Positions 52,759 through 60,664 of a stretch of DNA of 64,000 bases are shown in pieces (positions within the stretch are counted from its first letter, which is position 1; every line of letters begins with the position of its first letter). The notes under the pieces are model-generated. The model ran no database searches. It was not told the DNA's origin and worked only from the letters and a program-made list of their open reading frames with translations. Source of the stretch: Gluconacetobacter tumulisoli (GTDB lineage Bacteria > Pseudomonadota > Alphaproteobacteria > Acetobacterales > Acetobacteraceae); contig NZ_JABEQM010000005.1 of assembly GCF_014174155.1 (NCBI RefSeq), positions 62,001-126,000 of the forward strand. The letters run 5' to 3'. Position numbers and translations under genes: made by a program.

Positions 52759-54072
52759 TTATCGGTTCACGCGTGTCGCCGGCATCCGTAGGACCAGCGC
52801 CACGCCCAGCAGCGCGACGGCGGCCAGGACATACAGCGCGTCGTCGGTGCTGTGCGTCGCATCCTTGATCCAGCCGACCAGATAGGGGCTGACGAAGCCC
52901 GCCATCTGACCCGTCGAATTGATCAGGGCCAGCCCGCCCGCCGCCGCGGCCGGGCCGAGATATCCGCCGCAGAGCGGCCAGAACAGCGGCAGGCCGGCCA
53001 GCGCCCCGGCCGTCGCGACCGTCAGCCCCGCGAGGGCCACCGGCGCGTTGGCGGGAAACCGGGCGGCGACCGCCAGCCCCGCCGCCGCCATCAGCAGCGG
53101 CACCGCCATGTGCCAGCGCCGTTCGCGGCGCCGGTCGGCCGAACGGCCCATCAGGATCATGAAGATCGCCGCCGTCAGGTAGGGAATGGCGCTGAGCCAT
53201 CCGATGGTGCCGGGATCGCGATAGCCGCTGGCCTTGATGATGGTCGGCAGCCAGAAATTGATCGCATACACGCTGGCCTGCGTGCAGAAATACAGCAGGC
53301 CGAGCAGCCAGATCGCCGGATTGCGCAGCACCCCGCCGAACGTGTCGGACAGCTGGGCGGGCCGGTTCAGGCGATCCTGGTCCAGTGCATCCTGCAGCAG
53401 CGCGCGTTCATCCGGCGTCAGCCACGACGCCCCGCCGATCGTGTCGCTCAGCAGCAGCAGCATGCCGATGCCCAGCAGCACCGTCGGCAGGCCCTGCAGC
53501 AGGAACAGCCATTGCCAGGCCGCGTACCCCCCCTGCCCGGCCGCGAAATGCGTCAGGATCCAGCCGGAGAACGGGCCGCCGAACACGCCCGACAACGGGA
53601 TCGCGGACATGAACAGCGTCAGGACCCGGCCATGCCGCCGCGCCGGGAACCAGCTGGTCAGATACAGGACCAGGCCGGGAAAAAACCCCGATTCCGCCGC
53701 CCCCGTGGCCAGCCGCAATGCATAGAAGGTCGCCGGATTGCGGACGAACATCAGGCTGGCCGACAGCAGGCCCCAGACGATCATGATCAGCGCCAGCCAT
53801 CGCCGGGCGCCGACTTTCTGCAGCATCAGGTTGCTGGGCACCCCGCAGGCGATATAGCCGAGGAAGAAGATCCCCGCGCCCAGGCCATATGCCGTCTCGC
53901 TCATATGCAGGCTGTCGAGCATCTCCAGCTTGGCGAAGCCGACATTCACCCGATCGAGGTAATTGAACAGGTAACAGACGAAGATATAGGGCACGAGCCC
54001 GATCGTCACTTTCCTGAAAACGGTGTCCAGCCGGTCGTCGACCGGCGGCGAGATTACCGCACTGCTGTGCAT
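52759..54072 (-). CDS. MFS transporter, anion:cation symporter family
   Basis: A 437-residue inner-membrane protein with 12 predicted helices. YLFNYLDRVNVGFAKLEMLDSL in helix 1 and LGAGIFFLGYIACGVPSNLMLQKVGARRWLA around helix 2 are typical of the ACS family, which imports tartrate, hexuronates, glucarate or phthalate. The central loop is charged (about 205-240). It is 34 bp upstream of the glycerate kinase gene on the same strand and divergent from cdaR, so a diacid such as glucarate, galactarate or tartrate is the likely substrate. Confidence 0.88.
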   Translation of the reverse strand: MHSSAVISPPVDDRLDTVFRKVTIGLVPYIFVCYLFNYLDRVNVGFAKLEMLDSLHMSETAYGLGAGIFFLGYIACGVPSNLMLQKVGARRWLALIMIVWGLLSASLMFVRNPATFYALRLATGAAESGFFPGLVLYLTSWFPARRHGRVLTLFMSAIPLSGVFGGPFSGWILTHFAAGQGGYAAWQWLFLLQGLPTVLLGIGMLLLLSDTIGGASWLTPDERALLQDALDQDRLNRPAQLSDTFGGVLRNPAIWLLGLLYFCTQASVYAINFWLPTIIKASGYRDPGTIGWLSAIPYLTAAIFMILMGRSADRRRERRWHMAVPLLMAAAGLAVAARFPANAPVALAGLTVATAGALAGLPLFWPLCGGYLGPAAAAGGLALINSTGQMAGFVSPYLVGWIKDATHSTDDALYVLAAVALLGVALVLRMPATRVNR

Positions 54073-54199
54073 GCCTGTTCCCCGACGCTTGTTCTGCCTC
54101 CCGCAGCGCCGTCCGGAACGCGCGGGTCCGGGGCGCCGCAAGGGCTGGTTCGCGCGCGCCTGCATCCGAACCGATCCATCACGGTAAGGCAGAAACGCC

Positions 54200-54216
54200 T
54201 TGGCACGCTTGATGCA
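54200..54216 (+). promoter_or_regulatory. Sigma-54 type promoter upstream of cdaR
   Basis: TTGGCACG-N4-ATGCA matches the sigma-54 consensus at all but one base (A for T in the -12 element). The GG (54202-54203) and GC (54214-54215) are ten bases apart as required. Transcription would start near 54227, about 50 bases before the cdaR ATG. An enhancer-binding activator would be needed; no UAS was found. Confidence 0.5.
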
Positions 54217-54224
54217 AATGCACT

Positions 54225-54242
54225 AAGAATGGCCGGATTCTT
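54225..54242. promoter_or_regulatory. Inverted repeat at the presumed cdaR transcription start, candidate operator
   Basis: AAGAAT and ATTCTT are perfect arms separated by GGCCGG, nine bases after the sigma-54-like promoter and in the 205 bp divergent gap between the MFS gene and cdaR. It is well placed for CdaR control of both genes, including itself. Confidence 0.4.
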
Positions 54243-54277
54243 CCATAAATTTTCAAGCAATCGACCAATATCCCGCG

Positions 54278-55489
54278 ATGGTGCCGATGATTTCCGCCCC
54301 GGATTCCGCCCGGCCGCAGGATGCCCCGCCGCGCTGGTCGATCGATCCGGCGCTGGCGCAGGCGATCGTGGACCGGTCGATGGCCATCATCGACTGCAAC
54401 ATCAACGTCATGGACGCGCGGGGGGTGATCGTGGCCAGCGGCGACCCGGCGCGGCTGGGCCATATGCACGATGGCGCGCTGCTGGTCATCGCCCGCCAGG
54501 GGCCGGTGGAGATCGATGCCCGCACGGCGCGCCAGTTCGGCACGGCGGCGCGGCCGGGCGTCAATCTGCCGCTGCGCGTCGGCGGCGCGGTGGTGGGCTG
54601 CGTCGGATTGACCGGCACGCCGGGCAGCATGCGGCCCTATGCCGAACTGGTGCGCATGGCCGCCGAGACGATGCTGGAACAAGCGCAGAAGACCCGCATG
54701 GTCTCGCACGACGCCCGCCTGCGCGAGGAACTGGTCCTGAGCCTGGTGCGGGACGAGGCCCCGGTGCCGGCGCTGATGGAATCGGCGGCGCGGTTGGGCG
54801 TGGACCTGCAGCGGCCACGCGTCGCGGCGATCCTGGAGATCCATGGCGACGTGCGCGACGCCACGGCGCTGCTGGGCGAATTGCACCGGCTGACCACGCT
54901 GCTGAGCGTGCCCGAACGCGGCAACCTGGTCGCGTCCCTGTCCCTGACCGACATCGTCGTCCTGAAACCCGCGCTGAACGCGAAAGGGGTCTGGAGCCAG
55001 GACTGGCACCGCGCGCGCGCGGCGCGCCTGCTGGCCCGCGCAACCCAGGCCACCGGCCTGTCGCTGCGCCTGGCGCTGGGCCGCTATTTCGACGGACCGG
55101 ACGGGCTGGCGCGATCCTACCGGGTGGCGCGCGCGACACTGGCCGTCGGCCGGCGGCTGTATCCGGACCGGCAGGTCCTGTTCTACCAGGACATGCGCCT
55201 GCCCGTGCTGCTGGACGGCCCGCACCAGGACTGGCGGGCGGAGGAACTGCGCGCGCCCCTGCGACCGCTGGTCGAGAACCCGCGGCATGCGCCGCTGCTG
55301 CGCACGCTGACGACATGGCTGGCTCACGGCATGCAGCAGGCCGCCACGGCCCGGGCGCTGGACCTGCATCGCAACAGCCTGGATTACCGCCTGAAGCGGA
55401 TCGAGCGGATCTGCGGCGTCGACCTGACGCGGACCGAGGACATCGTGGCGCTGTACCTGGCGCTTCAGCTGGCGCCCCCGGGCAAATGA
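54278..55489 (+). CDS. cdaR: CdaR-family sugar diacid regulator
   Basis: A 403-residue transcriptional activator. Residues about 22-155 are the diacid-recognition domain (ALAQAIVDRSMAIIDCNINVMDARGVIVASGDPARLGHMHDGAL). A middle GGDEF-like region follows, and the C-terminal PucR-type helix-turn-helix is at about 335-395 (LARTLTTWLAHGMQQAATARALDLHRNSLDYRLKRIE). In E. coli CdaR senses glucarate, galactarate or glycerate and activates diacid uptake and glycerate kinase genes, which fits the divergent MFS and glxK genes here. The upstream gap holds a sigma-54-like promoter and an inverted repeat. Nearby in-frame ATG codons (54278, 54287) leave the exact start open. Confidence 0.9.
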   Translation: MVPMISAPDSARPQDAPPRWSIDPALAQAIVDRSMAIIDCNINVMDARGVIVASGDPARLGHMHDGALLVIARQGPVEIDARTARQFGTAARPGVNLPLRVGGAVVGCVGLTGTPGSMRPYAELVRMAAETMLEQAQKTRMVSHDARLREELVLSLVRDEAPVPALMESAARLGVDLQRPRVAAILEIHGDVRDATALLGELHRLTTLLSVPERGNLVASLSLTDIVVLKPALNAKGVWSQDWHRARAARLLARATQATGLSLRLALGRYFDGPDGLARSYRVARATLAVGRRLYPDRQVLFYQDMRLPVLLDGPHQDWRAEELRAPLRPLVENPRHAPLLRTLTTWLAHGMQQAATARALDLHRNSLDYRLKRIERICGVDLTRTEDIVALYLALQLAPPGK

Positions 55490-55576
55490 CGGAACCGGAC
55501 CGCAACCCTTGTCCCCGCCGGACGTTTCATCCCTGCCGGCCTCCGGCCAGAGAGGCACCATCATGGAGTAACCGAG

Positions 55577-55756
55577 ATGGGCGAACTGCGAGACAAGGTC
55601 AAAGGACATGCCGACACGATGCTTGGCGAGGTCAAGCGCGGCATCGGCAAGGCGACGAATAATCCGGAACTGGAAGCCAAGGGCGCGGCCCAGAAGGTGA
55701 AGGGCCAGGCCGGAAAGACCAAGGGCGCGATGAAGGGCGCTCTCAACAAGCTCTGA
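55577..55756 (+). CDS. CsbD-family stress protein
   Basis: A 59-residue, highly charged protein (MGELRDKVKGHADTMLGEVK, then GIGKATNNPELEAKGAAQKV and a Lys/Gly/Ala-rich tail). This is the CsbD-like fold, small proteins of unknown mechanism that accumulate under general stress and are sometimes linked to envelope or osmotic stress. GGAG stands about ten bases before the ATG. It lies 87 bp after cdaR but is followed by its own terminator hairpin, so it is probably a separate unit. Confidence 0.85.
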   Translation: MGELRDKVKGHADTMLGEVKRGIGKATNNPELEAKGAAQKVKGQAGKTKGAMKGALNKL

Positions 55757-55764
55757 CCGCCGTG

Positions 55765-55793
55765 GGGGGCAGGAGGCGATCCGCCCTGCCCCC
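55765..55793 (+). terminator. Terminator hairpin after the CsbD gene
   Basis: Nine-base perfect arms GGGGGCAGG and CCTGCCCCC with an 11-base loop begin nine bases after the stop codon. No T-run follows. Confidence 0.55.
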
Positions 55794-55911
55794 TGCCGCC
55801 CCGGATCATCCCTTTCCCACCGCCATTCGTTTCCCCCCGTTTCCGCCCGCGCGGACAGAACGGGCGCGAGTCGCGTTCATCCCAGCGGCAACGTCTTGGA
55901 ATCCGTTTCAA

Positions 55912-56052
55912 AAATTCGGTCCGCTGGCAAGGGAGAGCGCCCCGGAAAGGCGCGCTCGTGGTGCGTTTTCAAGCATTGAAACGGAGCAGCCTTGTGATCG
56001 CCCGTGGCGAAGCTGCGGAAAACGCGCGTCGGATCGCCGGCGGACCGAATTT
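55912..56052 (+). repeat. Structured palindromic element upstream of the HAD gene (repeat copy B)
   Basis: Outer arms of 17 bases match with one mismatch: AAATTCGGTCCGCTGGC at 55912-55928 and its near-complement at 56036-56052. Inside are nested pairs: GCGTTTTC (55964) with GAAAACGC (about 56019), GCAGC with GCTGC, and a TCGCC-CGT-GGCGA hairpin at the centre; a separate GAGCGC/GCGCTC hairpin lies in the left half. The 15-mer CGCGTCGGATCGCCG at 56025-56039 is shared with copies at 14603 and 57966. The element fills most of the 366 bp gap between csbD and the HAD gene. It could be a MITE-like repeat or a folded leader RNA. Confidence 0.6.
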
Positions 56053-56122
56053 CCAGCAAACCGAATTTCCAAACGGACTCCAGGGATGTAGGCCAGGGAA
56101 GACGCATGGTCAGGGGGGCCGA

Positions 56123-56809
56123 ATGCCTGATGCAGGAACGATGACATTCCAACCGATCGACGGCGTGGTCTTCGACATGGATGGCCTGCTGCTGGACAGC
56201 GAGAGCCTGGCCATGGATGCGCTGATCCGCGCCGGGGTGACGCTGGGCTATGACGTATCCGACGCGTTCTGCCGGCGCATGGTGGGCGTGGCGGCCGACG
56301 GGTGCCGCACCCTGGTGCGCGAAGCCTACGGCGACACTTTCCCCCTGCAGGACTTCTTCGCGGCGCAGGAGGTCCATCTGCGCGAACTGGTCGACGCCGG
56401 CCGGCTGGTCCTGAAGGACGGGGTCACGCCCTTGCTGGATTATCTGGATGCCGAGGGGATTCCCCGCGCGATCGCGACATCGTCCAGCCGCGTTCGCGCC
56501 GATCACCATCTGGCCCTGACGGGCCTGCGGCGGCGGTTCGACGTCATCGTCACGCGCGACGACGTCACGCGGGGCAAGCCCGACCCGGAGCCCTACCTGA
56601 CCGCTGCCCGCCGGATCGACGTCCCGCCCGCACGGTGCCTGGCCCTGGAGGATTCGCACAGCGGCGCGCGCGCCGCCCACGCCGCCCGCATGCCCGTCAT
56701 CGTCGTGCCGGACCTGCTGGAACCCACCGACGACATCCGGCGGAACGCCCTGGCGATCATGGACGACCTGCACATGGTGCTGGACTTCATCCGGAAGACC
56801 CGGTCGTAA
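56123..56809 (+). CDS. HAD-superfamily sugar-phosphate phosphatase / phosphomutase-like protein
   Basis: A 228-residue subfamily IA HAD protein. Motif I is VVFDMDGLLLDSE (nucleophile D in FDMDG), a helical cap follows (about 20-90), motif II is IATSSS, and motifs III/IV are RGKPDPEPYL and ALEDSHSGARAAHAA. This matches beta-phosphoglucomutase or 2-deoxyglucose-6-phosphatase-like enzymes; most act on small sugar phosphates. The ATG at 56123 follows an AGGGGGG site; the open frame further left runs through the palindromic element and lacks homology. Confidence 0.85.
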   Translation: MPDAGTMTFQPIDGVVFDMDGLLLDSESLAMDALIRAGVTLGYDVSDAFCRRMVGVAADGCRTLVREAYGDTFPLQDFFAAQEVHLRELVDAGRLVLKDGVTPLLDYLDAEGIPRAIATSSSRVRADHHLALTGLRRRFDVIVTRDDVTRGKPDPEPYLTAARRIDVPPARCLALEDSHSGARAAHAARMPVIVVPDLLEPTDDIRRNALAIMDDLHMVLDFIRKTRS

Positions 56810-56850
56810 GGAACAGGCGCCGCCCCGCCGCCAGGGTCGCGACGTGGCCG

Positions 56851-57459
56851 TCAGGCCGCCGGCAGGGCCGCGATCGCCTGCCGTGCGGCCGCCAGGGCCG
56901 CCGCACGCATGTCGTCACCGCGCGACACGCCTTCGGCCACCACGATGTCCGGCGCCCCGATCCCCACGAAGGCCAGCACTGTGCGCAGCCAGGTTCCGAC
57001 ATGCTCGGCCGCGGCATAGGGCGTGTCCGCGCCGTAAAAGCCGCCGCGCGACAGGACGATGACGACGCGCTTGCCGCCCGCCAGGCCCTTTACCCCATCG
57101 GGGCCGTAGCTGAAGGTCCTGCCCGGCACCAGGATGCGGTCGACCCAGGCCTTGAGCTGCCCGGGCACGGTGAAATTGTACATCGGCGCGCCGATCACGA
57201 CGATATCGGCGGCCAGGAATTCCTCCAGCACCGTCGCGCTGACGGCGCGGGCGGCCTCGTCGCCGGGCTGCGACAGGGGATGATCGGGCGGCAGGTTGGA
57301 CGGGGTCATGTGCGGCAGCGGATCGGCCACGAGATCGCGGTACGTCACCGCCAGGCCGGGATCGAGACCCAGCAGGTGATCGACGGTCGCGGCGGAGAGC
57401 GCACGGCTGACCGAATGGTCGCCAGGCAGAATGCTGGCGTCGAGATGCAGGAGTGTCAT
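56851..57459 (-). CDS. azoR: FMN-dependent NADH-azoreductase
   Basis: A 202-residue flavodoxin-fold quinone/azo reductase of the AzoR group. The FMN-phosphate loop DASILPGDHSVSR is near residues 7-19, and APMYNFTVPGQLKAWVDRILVPGRTFSYG is the conserved flavin-ring motif; SRGGFYG follows. It reduces quinones or azo dyes using NADH and protects against thiol or electrophile stress. The ATG at 57459 faces a divergent HxlR regulator only 78 bp away, the usual arrangement for redox-controlled azoreductases, so that regulator probably controls it. Confidence 0.92.
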   Translation of the reverse strand: MTLLHLDASILPGDHSVSRALSAATVDHLLGLDPGLAVTYRDLVADPLPHMTPSNLPPDHPLSQPGDEAARAVSATVLEEFLAADIVVIGAPMYNFTVPGQLKAWVDRILVPGRTFSYGPDGVKGLAGGKRVVIVLSRGGFYGADTPYAAAEHVGTWLRTVLAFVGIGAPDIVVAEGVSRGDDMRAAALAAARQAIAALPAA

Positions 57460-57537
57460 CGGGATGTGCTTCCGGTATATGTTTGTAACCGAGGCTATGT
57501 TCGTCACCATGACGCCGACGCACAAGGAGGCACATTC

Positions 57538-57930
57538 TTGATACAGGGGAACAGAACTGTAACCGACGTCGCGCCGGATCCCGACCACGCGGATTGCCGC
57601 AAGGTCAGCCGCGTGCTGGCGCGCGTCGGCGATAAATGGAGCGTCCTGGTCGTCATGCTGCTGGGCGACGGCCCCCGCCGTTTCAATGAAATCCGCCGGA
57701 TGATCGGCGGCATTTCGCAACGCATGCTGACCCTTACGCTGCGTGGACTGGAACGCGACGGGATGGTGACGCGCACAATCTATCCCACCATTCCCCCCCG
57801 GGTGGAGTACGCGCTGACCGCGCAGGGCCGTTCCCTCCGTGAACCGGTCCGCGCTCTGGGGGAATGGGCACTGGCGAACATGGACGCCATCGACGCAGCC
57901 CAGGCCGCCTTCGACGCGAAGCAGCCGTAG
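57538..57930 (+). CDS. HxlR-family transcriptional regulator, TTG start
   Basis: A 130-residue winged helix-turn-helix protein. Family features are C (near residue 20) in HADCRKVSRVLARVGDKWSVLVVMLLGDGPRRFNEIRRMIGGISQRMLTLTLRGLERDGMV. The conserved cysteine and KWS are typical of HxlR regulators such as HypR or QorR, which sense quinones or disulfide stress. The start is TTG at 57538, picked because a perfect AAGGAGG lies seven bases upstream and no ATG is better placed; the frame is open far to the left but overlaps azoR antisense. It is divergent from azoR. Confidence 0.88.
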   Translation: MIQGNRTVTDVAPDPDHADCRKVSRVLARVGDKWSVLVVMLLGDGPRRFNEIRRMIGGISQRMLTLTLRGLERDGMVTRTIYPTIPPRVEYALTAQGRSLREPVRALGEWALANMDAIDAAQAAFDAKQP

Positions 57931-57965
57931 ACAAAACGTTTCTTCCCCGACGCTCCCCTGAAAGA

Positions 57966-58003
57966 CGCGTCGGATCGCCGACAGGGCGGATTTTAAACCC
58001 GCC
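57966..58003 (+). repeat. Dispersed intergenic repeat, copy C
   Basis: The 15-mer CGCGTCGGATCGCCG at 57966-57980 is identical to the core of the copies at 14603 and 56025. It is followed by a GGCGG/CCGCC hairpin (57985-58003) whose loop is ATTTTAAAC. It sits in the 75 bp gap between the convergent HxlR and Lrp genes and may also act as their terminator. Confidence 0.5.
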
Positions 58004-58005
58004 TT

Positions 58006-58467
58006 TCAGATCGGCAGATCGCGATTGTCGGAGATGGCTTCCATCGCCATGTAGGACGTGACCGTGTCCAGTTCGACCTGCGCGATCAGGCGCCGATAGA
58101 TCTCGTCGAAGGCATTCATGTCCGTCGCCACGATTTTCAGCATGTAGTCGTAATCGCCCGCGATGCGGTAGAAATCGATCACGTTGGGAATGGCGGTCAC
58201 CGCGCCGCGAAAATTCTGCAGCCAGTCATGGGAATGATGACGGGTGCGCACCATGACGAACACCGTCAGCTTCAGGCCCAGCGCCCCCGCATCCAGCCGC
58301 ACGGTCTGCCCCCGCACCAGCCCGCGTTCGCGCAGGGCATGCAGCCGCCGCCAGCAGGCGTTCTGCGACAACCCCACGACGTCGGCCAGTTCGCGCTGCG
58401 AGAGGGTGGCATCCTTCTGCAGCGCCCGCAGCAGGGCACGATCGAAATGATCCAGTTTCACGGTCAT
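58006..58467 (-). CDS. Lrp/AsnC-family transcriptional regulator
   Basis: A 153-residue regulator. The helix-turn-helix is at about 5-50 (LDHFDRALLRALQKDATLSQRELADVVGLSQNACWRRLHALRERGLV), followed by the RAM amino-acid-binding domain (LTVFVMVRT, VIDFYRIAGDYDYMLKIVATDMNAFDEIYRRL). It forms octamers that sense amino acids. It is divergent from the class V aminotransferase; two CATATG hexamers 19 bp apart (58475 and 58494) lie in the shared gap and could be half-sites. The aminotransferase is the obvious target. Confidence 0.9.
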   Translation of the reverse strand: MTVKLDHFDRALLRALQKDATLSQRELADVVGLSQNACWRRLHALRERGLVRGQTVRLDAGALGLKLTVFVMVRTRHHSHDWLQNFRGAVTAIPNVIDFYRIAGDYDYMLKIVATDMNAFDEIYRRLIAQVELDTVTSYMAMEAISDNRDLPI

Positions 58468-58582
58468 TACCGATCATATGACCACACATGGCGCATATGT
58501 AAGCATGAAATTGTGAAGTTTACCCGGGCGGAACCGTCTAATTTACCGGCAGCCAGCCAACGGCCATCCGAGGACAGACCCC

Positions 58583-60064
58583 ATGCAAGATGATCGCGCC
58601 CCGCTTTCCGATTTCGCCGCCTCCCTGATGGCCGGCGGCATTTCGGCCCTGCAGGACGGCGTGATCGGGGAAGGCGCGCCCGTTCCCGGCCCCTTCGGCA
58701 TCAAGGCGCTGGTCTATGCCGACTATGTCGCTTCGGGCCGCGCGCTGCGCCAGATCGAGTCGTTCGTGACGGCGCAGATCCTGCCCTATTACGCCAACAG
58801 CCATACCGAGGCGTCGTATTGCGGGCGATACATGACCCGCATGCGACAGGCGGCGCGCGGGCATATCGCACGCCTGTGCGGTGCGACACAGGCGTTTTCC
58901 ACGATCTTCACCGGGTCCGGGGCGACGGCGGGCCTGAACCGCCTGGTGCATCTGCTGGGGGTGGAGGAAGCGGCACGGGCCGGAGAGGCACCCGTCGTCT
59001 TCATCGGTCCCTACGAACATCATTCAAATATCCTGCCCTGGCGCGAGAGCGGCGCCGAGATCGTGGAAATCGGCGAAGCGGAAGAAGGCGGTCCCGACCT
59101 GCGCGAACTCGCGGCCGCGCTGGCCGCCGCCGGGCCGTCGCGGCTGAAGGTCGGGGCGTTCTCGGCGGCGTCGAACGTGACGGGTCTCGTCACCGACACG
59201 GATGCCGTCACGGCCCTGCTGAAACGACATGGCGCCCGCACGGTCTGGGATTATGCGGGGGGCGGGCCATACCTGCCCATCGACATGAAGGCCGGCACGC
59301 CGTTCGAGAAGGATGCCGTCGTCGTCTCGCCCCACAAATTCATCGGCGGCCCCGGCGCATCCGGCGTCATGATCGTCCGCGACGCGGCCGTGACGCGCGA
59401 CAGGCCGGTCTTCAGCGGCGGGGGAACGGTCCGGTTCGTCTCGCCATGGGGCCATGATTATTCGGGCAATCTGGCCTGCCGCGAGGAAGCCGGTACGCCC
59501 AATGTCATCGGCGACATCCGCGCGGGGCTGGCCTTCCTGGTCAAGGACGCCATCGGGCAGGACCGGATGGACGCCCGTCATGCGGACCTGCGCCGCGCGG
59601 CGCTGGCGGCCTGGAACCGCAACCCGAATATCGAGATCCTGGGCAATACGCGGGCCACGGCCTGCCTGCCGATCTTTTCGTTCCGCGTGCGCGACCCGCG
59701 ACACGGCGGCATGATCCACCAGCAGTTGTTCACCCGGATGCTGTCCGATGGCTACGGCATCCAGGCCCGTGGCGGCTGCGCCTGCGCCGGGCCTTATGCC
59801 CATCGGCTGCTGGGGATCGACGCGGCGCGGTCGCAGGCGCTCCGCACCGCGATCCTGGCGGGCGAGGAAATCGACAAGCCCGGCTGGACACGCCTGAATT
59901 TCAGCGTACTGATGGACGACACGAAGGCCGGGAAGATCATCGCCGCCGTCGATGAACTGGCGCGCAACCCCTACCCGATGGCCGATTTCTATGTCGGCGA
60001 TCGCGAAACCGCCCGTTTCCGGACTGCCGGACCGACGCCAGAGGCCGCCGCAGGGGTCGCCTGA
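58583..60064 (+). CDS. Class V PLP-dependent aminotransferase, cysteine desulfurase-like
   Basis: A 493-residue fold-type I enzyme. Features are GSGATAGLNRL near 111-121, GPYEHHSNILPWRE near 142-155, the PLP aspartate D223 in VWDYAGGGPYLPIDM, the Schiff-base lysine K252 in SPHKFIGGPGASG, and a cysteine-containing RGGCACAGPYAHRL loop near residue 395. The order matches cysteine desulfurase/selenocysteine lyase relatives, but it is longer than SufS or IscS (about 410), and no sulfur-acceptor or Fe-S assembly gene is near. It may be a lyase for an amino acid signalled to the divergent Lrp regulator. Substrate unknown. Confidence 0.82.
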   Translation: MQDDRAPLSDFAASLMAGGISALQDGVIGEGAPVPGPFGIKALVYADYVASGRALRQIESFVTAQILPYYANSHTEASYCGRYMTRMRQAARGHIARLCGATQAFSTIFTGSGATAGLNRLVHLLGVEEAARAGEAPVVFIGPYEHHSNILPWRESGAEIVEIGEAEEGGPDLRELAAALAAAGPSRLKVGAFSAASNVTGLVTDTDAVTALLKRHGARTVWDYAGGGPYLPIDMKAGTPFEKDAVVVSPHKFIGGPGASGVMIVRDAAVTRDRPVFSGGGTVRFVSPWGHDYSGNLACREEAGTPNVIGDIRAGLAFLVKDAIGQDRMDARHADLRRAALAAWNRNPNIEILGNTRATACLPIFSFRVRDPRHGGMIHQQLFTRMLSDGYGIQARGGCACAGPYAHRLLGIDAARSQALRTAILAGEEIDKPGWTRLNFSVLMDDTKAGKIIAAVDELARNPYPMADFYVGDRETARFRTAGPTPEAAAGVA

Positions 60065-60121
60065 TCTCCGACGGCCCGTTTCTCGCCAGGCGTGACGCAC
60101 GGTGCTACCTTCGCCGCCGAG

Positions 60122-60622
60122 ATGACCGTCCTGCCCATCGTCCCTTATCCCGACCCCGGCCTGCGCAGCGTCGCCGCCCCCGTGACCACGTTCGACGCCG
60201 CGCTGGCCCGGCTGGCGGCCGACCTGCTGGATACGATGCGCGCGGCCCCGGGCATCGGCATCACCGCGCCGCATGTCGGCATCGGCCTGCGACTTGTGGT
60301 CATCGCATTGCCGGCGGACGACCAGATACGCACCTATGCGAACCCGCAGGTCGAATGGGCCGGCACGGAGACCGTGCGGTTCGAGGAAGGCAGCGTGTCC
60401 ATGCCGGGTGTCTCGGCGGACATCGAACGCCCTGCGCGCGTTCGGATCCGCTATCACGATCTGGCCGGCGCGACGCGGTCGGAGGAGGCGGAGGGCCTGC
60501 TGGCGGTCTGCCTGCAGCACGAAATCGACCAGCTTGACGGGATCTTCTGGATCCAGCGCCTGTCACGCCTGAAACGCGACCGCGTGGTCAGGCGCTTCGA
60601 GAAACTGCGCCGCACGAATTAG
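60122..60622 (+). CDS. Peptide deformylase-like protein with altered metal ligands
   Basis: A 166-residue protein with the peptide deformylase fold. All three family motifs are recognisable but changed. Motif 1 GXGXAAXQ is GIGITAPH (44-51). Motif 2 EGCLS is EGSVS (89-93), so the metal cysteine is S91. Motif 3 HEXDH is HEIDQ (133-137), so the second metal histidine is Q137. Only H133 and the catalytic E134 remain of the usual set. It is therefore unlikely to deformylate nascent proteins in the normal way. A GTG at 60092 would add ten residues. It follows the class V aminotransferase by 57 bp on the same strand. Confidence 0.85.
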   Translation: MTVLPIVPYPDPGLRSVAAPVTTFDAALARLAADLLDTMRAAPGIGITAPHVGIGLRLVVIALPADDQIRTYANPQVEWAGTETVRFEEGSVSMPGVSADIERPARVRIRYHDLAGATRSEEAEGLLAVCLQHEIDQLDGIFWIQRLSRLKRDRVVRRFEKLRRTN

Positions 60623-60664
60623 GCGGAACCGCCCCGCCGATCGCGCCCGGGGCCGTCGCCTGCG

